From Bacteroidales bacterium (GTDB lineage Bacteria; Bacteroidota; Bacteroidia; Bacteroidales; UBA932): a stretch of DNA of 64,000 nt. Numbering within the stretch: position 1 is the stretch's first letter; the number at the start of each line of letters is the position of its first letter. The stretch is from the NCBI GenBank assembly GCA_017469425.1, contig JAFUGJ010000101.1, forward strand, positions 16,523-80,522, given 5' to 3'. This document shows, in pieces, positions 27,297 through 35,492 of this stretch. The notes beneath the pieces were generated by a model that did no database searches, was not told where the DNA came from, and saw nothing but the letters and a program-made list of their open reading frames with translations. The translations under genes and the position numbers were made by a program.

Positions 27297-28472
27297 ATGA
27301 AAAAGGTTTGTTTCTATTTCCAGATACATCAGCCCGACCGTCTGCGCGTGTTCCGTTTTTTTGACATCGGCAAGGATTCGCACTACTACGACGATTTCGT
27401 GAACCGCACCATCCTGCGCCGTATCGCCCAGCGCTGCTATCTTCCCATGAATGAAGTCGTGCTGGAAGCGATTCGCAGCACCGGAGGAAAGTTCAAGGTT
27501 GCTTATTCGATTACCGGCAGCGCCCTCGAGCAGTTCGAGCGCTACGCTCCGGAAGTAATCGACAGCTTCCGCGAACTGGCGGCTACCGGCTGCGTGGAAT
27601 TCCTCTGCGAAACCTGCAACCACTCGCTTTCGTCGTTAAAGAGCGAGAATGAGTTCGCACACCAGGTGCGCAGGCATAAGGCGACCATAGAAAAATATTT
27701 CGGGGTGACTCCCACCACCTTCCGCAACACCGAGCTCATCTACTCGGATTCCATCGGGAAGACGGTCTATGGCCTTGGATTCAAGACCATCCTCACCGAG
27801 GGCGCCAAGCACATCCTCGGATGGAAGAGCCCCAACTACATCTATTCCAACGATATCCAGGCTTCGCAGAAGCTGCTGCTGCGCAACTACACGCTCAGCG
27901 ACGACATCGCCTTCCGCTTCGGCTCCGGCGCCACTACCGCAGAGAGCTTCGTCGCCAAACTGCAGGCGGAAGAAGGTGACATCGTGAACCTTTTCATGGA
28001 TTACGAGACCTTCGGCGAGCACCAGAGCGCCGACACCGGCATCTTCGAGTTCATGAAGGCCCTGCCTGCCGCCGCCGTCGCCGCAGGCATCAGCTTCGTG
28101 ACCCCCGCGGAGGCCGCCAAAAAGCTGAAGAGCGTCGCCCCCCTCTCCGTTCCACAGCCCATTTCCTGGGCCGATGAAGAGCGCGATGTTACCGCATGGC
28201 TTGGAAATGAACTCCAGCAGGATGCCTTCAACAAGCTCTACTCGCTGGTGGAAAAACTTTCGATAATTGACAATGCCGACCTGTGGGCCGACTTCGGACG
28301 CCTGCAGGAAAGCGACCATTTCTACTATATGTGCACCAAGTTCTTCTCCGATGGCGATGTGCACAAATATTTCAATCCTTATGACACTCCGTACGAAGCT
28401 TTCATCAACTATATGAATGTACTGAGTGATTTCATTATCAGAGTAAACGACGAATATGCAACAAAAAATTGA
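27297..28472 (+). CDS. Glycoside hydrolase family 57 protein (alpha-amylase / glucanotransferase type)
   Basis: 391 aa. N-terminal YFQIHQPDRLR carries the conserved His-Gln-Pro. TFRNTELIYSDSIG holds the probable nucleophile Glu, and LFMDYETFGEHQ the acid Asp. Intracellular, with no signal peptide. Specificity (alpha-amylase, 4-alpha-glucanotransferase or branching) is not predictable from these motifs. The end overlaps the phosphorylase gene by 17 bases. Confidence 0.92.
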   Translation: MKKVCFYFQIHQPDRLRVFRFFDIGKDSHYYDDFVNRTILRRIAQRCYLPMNEVVLEAIRSTGGKFKVAYSITGSALEQFERYAPEVIDSFRELAATGCVEFLCETCNHSLSSLKSENEFAHQVRRHKATIEKYFGVTPTTFRNTELIYSDSIGKTVYGLGFKTILTEGAKHILGWKSPNYIYSNDIQASQKLLLRNYTLSDDIAFRFGSGATTAESFVAKLQAEEGDIVNLFMDYETFGEHQSADTGIFEFMKALPAAAVAAGISFVTPAEAAKKLKSVAPLSVPQPISWADEERDVTAWLGNELQQDAFNKLYSLVEKLSIIDNADLWADFGRLQESDHFYYMCTKFFSDGDVHKYFNPYDTPYEAFINYMNVLSDFIIRVNDEYATKN

Positions 28473-31020
28473 GATTGGAGCCCCTTCATGGGCAAGTGTA
28501 CGCGTGACGCGCCACTTGCCCGGAGAACTCGAGGGGCTGGAAAAACTGTGCAGTAATCTTTGGTGGTGCTGGAACGACAACGCGAAAGCCCTTTTCAAAT
28601 ATGTGGACCCGGACATTTGGCACCGTTTCGGGCACAATCCCATGGTAATCCTCGACAAAGTATCGCTCAAGCGTTACAAACAATTGTCGAAGGATTCCGA
28701 ATTCCTCGGAAGGCTGCATGCCGTGCTGGACGAATTCAATGCCTACATGGCCGAAAAGGAGCATCGCAGCGACCCTTCCGTAGCGTATTTCTGCATGGAA
28801 TACGGCCTCGACACCTCGCTTCAGATTTACTCCGGAGGTCTCGGCATCCTTGCAGGCGACTACCTCAAGGAAAGCAGCGACATGAATGTGAATCTCGTCG
28901 CGGTGGGTCTTCTTTACCGTTACGGGTATTTCACACAGAAGATTACTCCCCAGGGCAACCAGGTTGCGGAGTACAATGCCCAGGACTTCCTGCGCATTCC
29001 CGCCGAGCCCGTTACTGATTCGGAAGGCAAGTGGCTCACCGTCAGCTGCCAGCTGCCCGGACGCGACCTTCACGCCCGCATCTGGAGGGTTGCGGTAGGC
29101 CGTACCGACCTGTATCTTCTCGACACCGACTTTGAAGATAACAGCCCCGAGGACCGTCAGATTACATATCAGCTCTACGGCGGCGACTGGGAGAACCGCC
29201 TGAAGCAGGAAATCCTGCTCGGAATCGGAGGCATCCGCGCCCTGCGCGCCCTCGGCCTGCATCCTACAATCTACCATTCCAACGAGGGCCATGCCGCATT
29301 CATCGGCCTCGAGCGCCTGCGCGAATACATGTTCGAGCAGAAGATGGATTACGACGAAGCCATGGAGCTCGTGCGTGCGAGCGGTCTGTTCACCACGCAC
29401 ACCCCCGTTCCCGCCGGTCACGACGCTTTCGACGAGGGGATGATGTACAACTACTTCGGGCACTATCCTTCCCGCTTCGGCATCGACTGGGACACCCTTC
29501 TCGGGCTGGGCAAGGTGAATGTCCACGACCATAACGAGCGCTTCAGCATGAGCGTACTCGCCGCCAACTGCTCGCAGAATGTGAACGGCGTGTCCATGCT
29601 GCACGGAAAGGTCAGCCAGGACATTTTCGCCCGCATGTACCCCGGGTATCTGCCGGAAGAACTGCACATAGGCTATGTAACCAACGGAGTTCACTATCCC
29701 ACATGGGCGGCCAAGGAATGGAAGGCGGTGCACGCGAAGGTGTTCGGCCCCGAGTTTCAGACCCATCATTACGACAAGAGTTGCTTCGAGGGCATCTTCA
29801 ATGTTTCCGACAAGGAGATATGGGATACCCGCACCGTGCTGAAGAAAGAACTCATACGCATCATAGGCGACCGCCTTTCCAATCCGGAAATCAGCAGCCA
29901 TTATTCGCCGAGCGAAGTCGTGGAAATAAGGGAAAAGCTTCGTGAGGATGTGCTCACGATAGGCTTTGCCCGTCGTTTTGCAACTTACAAGAGGGCTACC
30001 CTTCTCTTCTCCGACCTCGACGAACTCGACAGCATCGTCAACAATCCCGAGCGCCCCGTGCAGTTCATCTTTGCGGGCAAGGCCCATCCTGCCGACCAGG
30101 CCGGACAGGACCTTATCAAACATATCATCGAAATCTCCAAGCAGCCCCGCTTCCTTGGCAAGATAGTGTTTGTGCCCGGATACGACATTTCCCTCGCAAA
30201 GAGGCTCGTGCAAGGCGTGGATGTGTGGCTCAACAACCCCACCCGTCCTCTCGAAGCGTCCGGCACCTCGGGCGAAAAGGCCGTGATGAACGGCGTGATG
30301 CACTTCTCCGTGCTCGACGGATGGTGGGTTGAAGGCTACAAGGAAGGCTGCGGCTGGGCACTGCCTCTGGAAAAGACTTATGACGACAACAACTACCAGA
30401 ACGAACTCGACGCCGCCACGATTTATTCCATAATCGAGAATGAAATCGCTCCCGCATACTACCGCAGGGATCCTTCCACCGGACTTTCTCAGGAGTGGCT
30501 GTCGCAGATTCGCAACACCATCGCCCATGTCGCCTGCAACTTTACCACCAACCGCATGATGGAAGACTACTGCGTGCAGTATTACAGGCCGCAGTACGAC
30601 CGCTACAACTTCCTCGTCGCAGACGACTGTGCCAAGGCACGCGAGATTGCCGCATGGAAGAAGAAGGTCGCGGAAGCCTGGGGAAATATCAATGTACATT
30701 CCGTCACGGCGCCCAATGCTTCATATGTGCTCTCGCAGGACAATCCTCTCGAAAGCGAAGTGGTGGCCGACCTTGCCGGACTCACACCCGAAGACATCGG
30801 CGTGGAAATGATTTTCGCCGTTGCCGACAAGAAGAATGTTCTTCACATTCAGGAAAAGGTGGATTACGAACTCTTAAGCTTCGAAGACGGAGTCGCCACT
30901 TTCCGCGCATCCATCATACCCGAGCGTACCGGCATGTACCAGATTGGCGTGAGGATGTATGCCAAGAATGTGCTGCTTCCCCACAGGATGGACTTCCCTC
31001 TGGTCAAATGGCTGTCATAG
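28456..31020 (+). CDS. glgP: Alpha-glucan (glycogen) phosphorylase, GT35
   Basis: 854 aa. Releases glucose 1-phosphate from glycogen with PLP. An N-terminal domain (LEKLCSNLWWCWND) typical of the bacterial/archaeal alpha-glucan phosphorylase branch is followed by the active-site segments FCMEYGLDTSLQIYSGGLG, HSNEGHAAF, and the PLP-lysine region RPLEASGTSGEKAVMNG, where the lysine follows an unusual Glu (Met is more common). A C-terminal extension of about 100 aa follows. ribF starts 13 bases before its stop. Confidence 0.94.
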   Translation: MQQKIEIGAPSWASVRVTRHLPGELEGLEKLCSNLWWCWNDNAKALFKYVDPDIWHRFGHNPMVILDKVSLKRYKQLSKDSEFLGRLHAVLDEFNAYMAEKEHRSDPSVAYFCMEYGLDTSLQIYSGGLGILAGDYLKESSDMNVNLVAVGLLYRYGYFTQKITPQGNQVAEYNAQDFLRIPAEPVTDSEGKWLTVSCQLPGRDLHARIWRVAVGRTDLYLLDTDFEDNSPEDRQITYQLYGGDWENRLKQEILLGIGGIRALRALGLHPTIYHSNEGHAAFIGLERLREYMFEQKMDYDEAMELVRASGLFTTHTPVPAGHDAFDEGMMYNYFGHYPSRFGIDWDTLLGLGKVNVHDHNERFSMSVLAANCSQNVNGVSMLHGKVSQDIFARMYPGYLPEELHIGYVTNGVHYPTWAAKEWKAVHAKVFGPEFQTHHYDKSCFEGIFNVSDKEIWDTRTVLKKELIRIIGDRLSNPEISSHYSPSEVVEIREKLREDVLTIGFARRFATYKRATLLFSDLDELDSIVNNPERPVQFIFAGKAHPADQAGQDLIKHIIEISKQPRFLGKIVFVPGYDISLAKRLVQGVDVWLNNPTRPLEASGTSGEKAVMNGVMHFSVLDGWWVEGYKEGCGWALPLEKTYDDNNYQNELDAATIYSIIENEIAPAYYRRDPSTGLSQEWLSQIRNTIAHVACNFTTNRMMEDYCVQYYRPQYDRYNFLVADDCAKAREIAAWKKKVAEAWGNINVHSVTAPNASYVLSQDNPLESEVVADLAGLTPEDIGVEMIFAVADKKNVLHIQEKVDYELLSFEDGVATFRASIIPERTGMYQIGVRMYAKNVLLPHRMDFPLVKWLS

Positions 31021-31871
31021 CAACAGGATTCTTCGACGGTGTCCACAAAGGGCACCGTCTGATTATCGAAAAACTCGTTGCCGAGGCTCGGAGACGGGGA
31101 GAGGAGAGCATAGTGCTCACTTTCTGGCCGCATCCACGCACCGTGCTTCAGGACGATGCGCTCAGCCTGCGCCTGCTCAACACTCCCGACGAAAAGCGGA
31201 AAATACTGCTTTCACTCGGGGTTGACCGGGTGGAACAGCTGCCCTTCACCAGGGAATTCAGCCGTATGGGCACCGAACAGTACCTGCGCGAGGTGGTCGT
31301 GGGGCGTTTCGGCGGCACTGCGATTCTTCTTGGCTACGACAACCGCATAGGGCACGACTTGCTCACTCCTTCCCAGACCTCGGACATCGCTGCGGGCCTC
31401 GGGCTGGATGTGGTGCGGGCGGAACAGGTTTCGTCCGTAGGCATTGCGGTGAGTTCCACCAAGATACGCGCGGCGCTGCGAAGCGGTGATGTGAAGCTTG
31501 CATCCTCCTATCTCGGTTACGACTACAGCCTCTGCGGTGAAGTGGTTCATGGGAAGAAGCTGGGCCGCACGATAGGCTTTCCTACTGCCAACATGGAAGT
31601 ATCGGAGCCCCTCAAGATGGTTCCCGCCCCCGGAGTATACGCCAGCGTCGTGGAAGTGGGAGGAAGGGAGTTCGGAGGCATGACCAACATCGGCTCCGCC
31701 ATCGAAACCCATATCTTCGCTTTCGACGAACAGATTTACGGGCAGCGCATCACTGTGGCCTTTTCGGACCGCGTGCGCGACGAGATTTCATTCGGCTCTT
31801 TGCAGGATTTGAAAAAGCAGTTGCAGACCGATGAAGAATGTTGCAAAAAATTATTATCTTTGCATAAATGA
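31008..31871 (+). CDS. ribF: Bifunctional riboflavin kinase / FAD synthetase
   Basis: 287 aa. N-terminal FMN adenylyltransferase domain with ATGFFDGVHKGHR, then the riboflavin kinase domain with GKKLGRTIGFPTANM (PTAN motif) and GGMTNIGSAIETHIFAFD. The overlap with glgP makes it the last gene of the glycogen run. The start is set by homology at MAVIATGFF, within the glgP frame. Confidence 0.95.
   Translation: MAVIATGFFDGVHKGHRLIIEKLVAEARRRGEESIVLTFWPHPRTVLQDDALSLRLLNTPDEKRKILLSLGVDRVEQLPFTREFSRMGTEQYLREVVVGRFGGTAILLGYDNRIGHDLLTPSQTSDIAAGLGLDVVRAEQVSSVGIAVSSTKIRAALRSGDVKLASSYLGYDYSLCGEVVHGKKLGRTIGFPTANMEVSEPLKMVPAPGVYASVVEVGGREFGGMTNIGSAIETHIFAFDEQIYGQRITVAFSDRVRDEISFGSLQDLKKQLQTDEECCKKLLSLHK
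31855..31862 (+). promoter_or_regulatory. -7 box of greA
   Basis: TATCTTTG inside the 3' end of ribF. A good -33 TTTG is not visible at the usual spacing. A transcript from here would carry a leader of about 60 bases with the hairpin at 31881-31911. Confidence 0.5.
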
Positions 31872-31880
31872 CAAAAGCGA

Positions 31881-31911
31881 GGGTTCTGCCGCAAGGGCAG
31901 GACTCCTTTTT
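31881..31911 (+). terminator. Intrinsic terminator hairpin between ribF and greA, possibly an attenuator
   Basis: GGGTTCTGCC pairs with GGCAGGACTC (two wobble pairs, 5-base loop) and is followed by TTTTT. It terminates ribF readthrough. Because a -7 box precedes it, it could also act within the greA leader. A 19-codon ORF (31868-31927) starts on the ribF stop, spans the hairpin and ends one base before greA. Confidence 0.6.
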
Positions 31912-31928
31912 GATTAACCAATACTAAT

Positions 31929-32399
31929 ATGGCAGCAATACATTATATGAGCCAGGAAGGGCTCGACAAACTTAAGAAAGAACTTGCAGATGCGCTCGCC
32001 CAGCGTCCTGTGATTTCTGCCGCAATCGCCGAAGCGCGCGAAAAGGGCGACCTCTCCGAGAATGCCGAATATGAGTCGGCCAGGGAGGCGCAGGGCCTGC
32101 TCGAACTGAAGATAGCCCAGCTCCAGAACCAGGTCGCCAACGCAAAAGTAGTGGCGGCTTCACAGCTCGGCACCGACAAAGTACAGATGCTCAACAAAGT
32201 AAAGGTGCAGAACATCACCGCAGGTGCGGTGATGGAGTTCACCATCGTGGGCGAGTCTGAAGCCGATTTCTCAAAGGGGCGCCTTGCCGCCACCACTCCC
32301 ATTGCAAAGGCTCTCATGGGCCATGGCAAAGGTGATGTCGTGGAGGCTCAGGTTCCTTCCGGCGTACTCAAGTTCAAGATTCTCGACATTTCAATTTAG
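31929..32399 (+). CDS. greA: Transcription elongation factor GreA
   Basis: 156 aa. Stimulates transcript cleavage in stalled RNA polymerase. N-terminal coiled coil (LDKLKKELADALAQRPVIS, tip acidic residues in EKGDLSENAEYE) and C-terminal FKBP-like domain with ATPIAKALMGHGKGDVV. Followed 6 bases later by a HIT protein gene. Confidence 0.96.
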   Translation: MAAIHYMSQEGLDKLKKELADALAQRPVISAAIAEAREKGDLSENAEYESAREAQGLLELKIAQLQNQVANAKVVAASQLGTDKVQMLNKVKVQNITAGAVMEFTIVGESEADFSKGRLAATTPIAKALMGHGKGDVVEAQVPSGVLKFKILDISI

Positions 32400-32405
32400 T
32401 GCGAT

Positions 32406-32810
32406 ATGGCTACACTGTTCACACGCATAGCAAACGGGGAAATCCCTTCTTATAAAGTGGCTGAAAACGAGGATTTTTATGCTTTTCTCGACATCAGCCC
32501 GCTCGCGCCCGGGCATACCCTCGTGATTCCCAAGAAGGTTGAGGACGATTATATCTTCAATCTCGATTCTTCCGTGTATGAAGGTCTCTGGGCCTTTGCG
32601 CGTAAAGTCGCCGTCGCCATCAAAGCCGCCGTTCCCTGCAAAAGGGTAGGCGTGGCCGTGCTCGGCATGGAAGTGCCCCACACTCACATTCACCTTGTGC
32701 CTCTGCAGAACGAGGGTGACATGGATTTCCGCAAGCAGAAGCCCGTGGTTACCGATGAGCAGAAAGCCGAAATCGCCAAATCCATACTTTCCGAATATGA
32801 AAAGCTTTAG
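32406..32810 (+). CDS. HIT family nucleotide hydrolase/transferase
   Basis: 134 aa. Starts MATLFTRIANGEIPSYKVAE, with the catalytic triad HTHIHLVPL near residue 98. Resembles the HINT/PKCI branch, which cleaves nucleoside phosphoramidates. The substrate is unknown. It overlaps the following lipoprotein gene by 14 bases. Confidence 0.92.
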   Translation: MATLFTRIANGEIPSYKVAENEDFYAFLDISPLAPGHTLVIPKKVEDDYIFNLDSSVYEGLWAFARKVAVAIKAAVPCKRVGVAVLGMEVPHTHIHLVPLQNEGDMDFRKQKPVVTDEQKAEIAKSILSEYEKL

Positions 32811-33900
32811 ACTTGCCGCTTTTGCCGCTGCGGTGCTTCTTCTTGCATCCTGTACTTCCAACAAGGCAGGCATCAGTGCCAGCATCCCTTCCGCTCCCAA
32901 TTCGGCGCTTGTCATCAAGCAGCTGAACGGCACTGCGGTAAGCGTCCTTGATACTGTCAAAACCGATGCTGCGGGTGCGTTCAGGTACAATGTCAAACTT
33001 CAGCCCGGGCAGCCCGAGTTCATCTATATCTACAAGGGCGACACCCGTCTCGCCTCGCTTCTTGCCCAGGCCGGGGAGACTCTTGCCGTCGAGGCCGACA
33101 CTCTCGGAAATTACACGGTGGAAGGTTCCGATGCTTCCGCTCTTCTGAAGCGTGGGGATGATGCCTACAAGGCTTTCCTCTCCCGCATCGTTGCTCTGTC
33201 CAATTCCGGTGCGGAGCCCGCAGAAATCGCGAAAGAGTATGTGTCGCACTATCGTGAAAGCGCAAAATTCGTCCTGGAAAACAGCGGTTCGCTTGCCGTG
33301 ATTCCCGTGCTTTACGAAGGGATGCCCGACGCTCCCACATTCAGCAGCCTCACCGACGCATTCATTTTCCGCCGCGTCTGCGATTCGCTTTCTACATTGT
33401 ATCCCGACTCAAAATATGTAAAGGCCCTCGAAAAGGAAACCCAGCGCAGGGAACATCTTTTCAACTTGTCAAACAGCCTGAATTCCGCCAGCGAATCACC
33501 TTATCCTGAACTCAATCTGCCCGGCCTGGACGGGCAGAAGGTTTCGTTGACCGGACTTGATGCCAAGCTCGTTCTGGTTTATTTCTGGTCTGCTTCGGAT
33601 GCCACCCACAAGATTTTCAATCAGGATGTGCTCAAGCCTCTTTATGCCCAATATGCATCCAGAGGTTTTGATATTTATGCCGTGGGCGTCGGTGCCGACA
33701 AGGTTGAATGGGCCCAGGTTGTGAAGGACCAGCAGCTTCCCTGGAAGAATGTGAACGACGGCCTCGGCACTGCATCGAGAGCACTGTATCTTTACAATGT
33801 GCAGAGTGTGCCTGCATGTGTTCTGGTGTCTGAAAAGGAAGTACGGCAGGTGGAAGTGAGCGAAAAGGCTCTCCGCGCAGCCCTTGCAAGTATGCTTTGA
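32797..33900 (+). CDS. Lipoprotein with DUF4369-like and redox-dead thioredoxin-like domains
   Basis: 367 aa. Lipoprotein signal LLLASC (Cys near 18). The N-terminal half (NSALVIKQLNGTAVSVLDTV, GDTRLASLLAQAGETLAVEAD) looks like DUF4369. The C-terminal half has the TlpA/AhpC-like course (PYPELNLPGLDGQKVSLTGL, KLVLVYFWSASDATHK, VQSVPACVLV). Where TlpA has WCxxC this protein has WSASDA, so it cannot do dithiol chemistry. Probably envelope-located and structural or binding. ATG 32797 is inside the end of the HIT gene. Confidence 0.78.
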   Translation: MKSFRLAAFAAAVLLLASCTSNKAGISASIPSAPNSALVIKQLNGTAVSVLDTVKTDAAGAFRYNVKLQPGQPEFIYIYKGDTRLASLLAQAGETLAVEADTLGNYTVEGSDASALLKRGDDAYKAFLSRIVALSNSGAEPAEIAKEYVSHYRESAKFVLENSGSLAVIPVLYEGMPDAPTFSSLTDAFIFRRVCDSLSTLYPDSKYVKALEKETQRREHLFNLSNSLNSASESPYPELNLPGLDGQKVSLTGLDAKLVLVYFWSASDATHKIFNQDVLKPLYAQYASRGFDIYAVGVGADKVEWAQVVKDQQLPWKNVNDGLGTASRALYLYNVQSVPACVLVSEKEVRQVEVSEKALRAALASML

Positions 33901-33909
33901 CACTTGCCT

Positions 33910-34278
33910 ATGAACGGTATCTGGACCGTGTTGATGCTGGTTGCGTCAAACATCTTCATGACTTTTGCCTGGTACGGGCATCTGAAACTCAGCGAAATGA
34001 AAATATCTACGGGATGGCCGCTGATTGCAGTCATCCTTTTTTCCTGGGGCATCGCTTTCTTTGAGTATTGCCTTACCGTTCCGGCAAACCGCATAGGCTT
34101 TTCCGGCAATGGAGGTCCGTTCAACCTGATGCAGTTGAAAGTGATTCAGGAGGTAGTATCCCTTACGGTGTTTTCCCTGATTGTGCTCTTCGTATTCAAG
34201 GGACAGGCCATCCAGTGGAACCACATTGCCGCCTTCGTCTGCCTTGTGCTCGCGGTTTTCTTCGTGTTCCTAAAATAG
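33910..34278 (+). CDS. DMT family protein, DUF486
   Basis: 122 aa and four predicted membrane segments: WTVLMLVASNIFMTFAWYGHL, WPLIAVILFSWGIAFFEYCL, VVSLTVFSLIVLFVF and IAAFVCLVLAVFFVFL. The stretch EYCLTVPANRIGFSGNGG is diagnostic of DUF486, a small drug/metabolite transporter-like family without known substrate. A TTG six bases upstream is an alternative start. Its end overlaps the convergent tsaB by 9 bases. Confidence 0.88.
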   Translation: MNGIWTVLMLVASNIFMTFAWYGHLKLSEMKISTGWPLIAVILFSWGIAFFEYCLTVPANRIGFSGNGGPFNLMQLKVIQEVVSLTVFSLIVLFVFKGQAIQWNHIAAFVCLVLAVFFVFLK

Positions 34279-34953
34279 TTTCTTGCCCACGGTGGCAACG
34301 AATTGTTTGAGATAGAAGGGTTCGAAGTACGCAATGTCTTCGAACTCTTTCTTTTCGAATTTTGCAAGGGCGGGGGTGAGCATCGCCTTGGCTTCCGGGC
34401 AGCATTGGATGAAGCGGGAGGCGGGGAGTACTTCGCGACATTTGTCTGCCGCATCGCCTATGACGGTAACCGGTCCGGAAGCAAACAGGTCTGCGAAACT
34501 GTTTTCATCCAGCACTGCCGGGGCGATGTCGGACAGGCGCTGCCCGGAAGGGGAATAGACGGCTGTGTAAACCTCCATCCTTCTGGCATCCACTACGGGG
34601 AGTATGCCCGTGCATCCCTCGGGAAGAAGCCCGCCTTCGATTGCCTGCCATGCAAGGACATCGAGGGTGCTGACGGCCAATAAAGGGATGCCCGCGCCGA
34701 AACAAAGCCCCTTTGCGGTGGATACGCCGACCCGCAGTCCTGTGTAGGAACCGGGGCCCATGCTGACGGCAACGGCGTCCAGGTCCGATGCGCGGAGCCC
34801 GCATTCATCCAGAACTTCTTTTGCAAAGACGGCGGTAAGGGATGCGTGTGCGCGGGGCTCGGCACTGCGGCGCTCTGCGGCAATCTTTCCGTCAATTGCA
34901 AGTGCTACCGAGCACAGCGAAGTGGATGTTTCGATAAGGAGCAGTTCAGACAT
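34270..34953 (-). CDS. tsaB: tRNA threonylcarbamoyladenosine biosynthesis protein TsaB
   Basis: 227 aa. Inactive ASKHA-fold partner of TsaD in making t6A37 of ANN-decoding tRNAs. ILLIETSTSLCSVALAIDG-type N-terminus, AVSMGPGSYTGLRVGVSTAKGLCFG, and ILPVVDARRMEVYTA are conserved. ATG 34953 is used; a TTG six bases upstream is also in frame. Overlaps cvpA by 8 bases. Confidence 0.93.
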   Translation of the reverse strand: MSELLLIETSTSLCSVALAIDGKIAAERRSAEPRAHASLTAVFAKEVLDECGLRASDLDAVAVSMGPGSYTGLRVGVSTAKGLCFGAGIPLLAVSTLDVLAWQAIEGGLLPEGCTGILPVVDARRMEVYTAVYSPSGQRLSDIAPAVLDENSFADLFASGPVTVIGDAADKCREVLPASRFIQCCPEAKAMLTPALAKFEKKEFEDIAYFEPFYLKQFVATVGKKLF

Positions 34954-35440
34954 TGGCAATCAATGATTTCAGGTAGGGGAAAACCTTGAGTGAAAGTTCG
35001 CTCAGGCTCTGATAGACTATGGATGATTCAAGCACTTCGGGCTTCACTATCATGTATTTTGCATTGACAGGGTTGAAAATGAAGATGATGAGGCTGATTA
35101 TCAGCGCGGCTTTCAGCAGGGCGAAAACGAGCCCTGCAAGGCGGTTCAGCCAGCTTAACGACGCCAGCTTCAGCACTCCTGTGAGGAGCCTGCCGAGCAG
35201 CGATAGCAGCACTATGGCGATGATTACCATGAGCGCGAAGGCGATAATGTTTGTTATCTTTGGCTCCAGCGAGAGAAAACCCGACATCCATACGGCCAGG
35301 GGGCCGGAAAATTTGAAGGCGGCCCATACACCCACGAAAACGGACACGAGAGATACGACTTGTTCGACTATCCCTTTCCGTATCCCCGTCACGAGGGCGG
35401 GTACGAAACATACAAGAAGTATAATGTCAAGAGTTTCCAA
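34946..35440 (-). CDS. CvpA family membrane protein
   Basis: 164 aa with four membrane segments, beginning TLDIILLVCFVPALVTGIRKG and matching CvpA (colicin V production / biofilm and envelope maintenance). The start codon is TTG at 35440: no in-frame ATG exists before residue 52, and homology begins at residue 1. It is divergent from ileS. Confidence 0.85.
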   Translation of the reverse strand: METLDIILLVCFVPALVTGIRKGIVEQVVSLVSVFVGVWAAFKFSGPLAVWMSGFLSLEPKITNIIAFALMVIIAIVLLSLLGRLLTGVLKLASLSWLNRLAGLVFALLKAALIISLIIFIFNPVNAKYMIVKPEVLESSIVYQSLSELSLKVFPYLKSLIANV

Positions 35441-35449
35441 AGAATTGAT

Positions 35450-35457
35450 TATATTTG
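35450..35457 (+). promoter_or_regulatory. -7 box of ileS
   Basis: TATATTTG, with about 35 bases to the ileS ATG. This leader is AT-rich and has no T-box or stable hairpin. Confidence 0.6.
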
Positions 35458-35492
35458 TAAATTATTTATAAGGACAAATTTAAGGAAAAAAT

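Noticed and set aside
28486-30699. Long minus-strand open frame (737 codons) opposite the glycogen phosphorylase gene
   Set aside because: It lies wholly antisense to glgP, has no domain or promoter, and arises from the GC-rich codon usage. Similar shadows occur opposite pnp (58684-60777), ileS (36675-38396), glgB (21884-23398) and the MATE gene.
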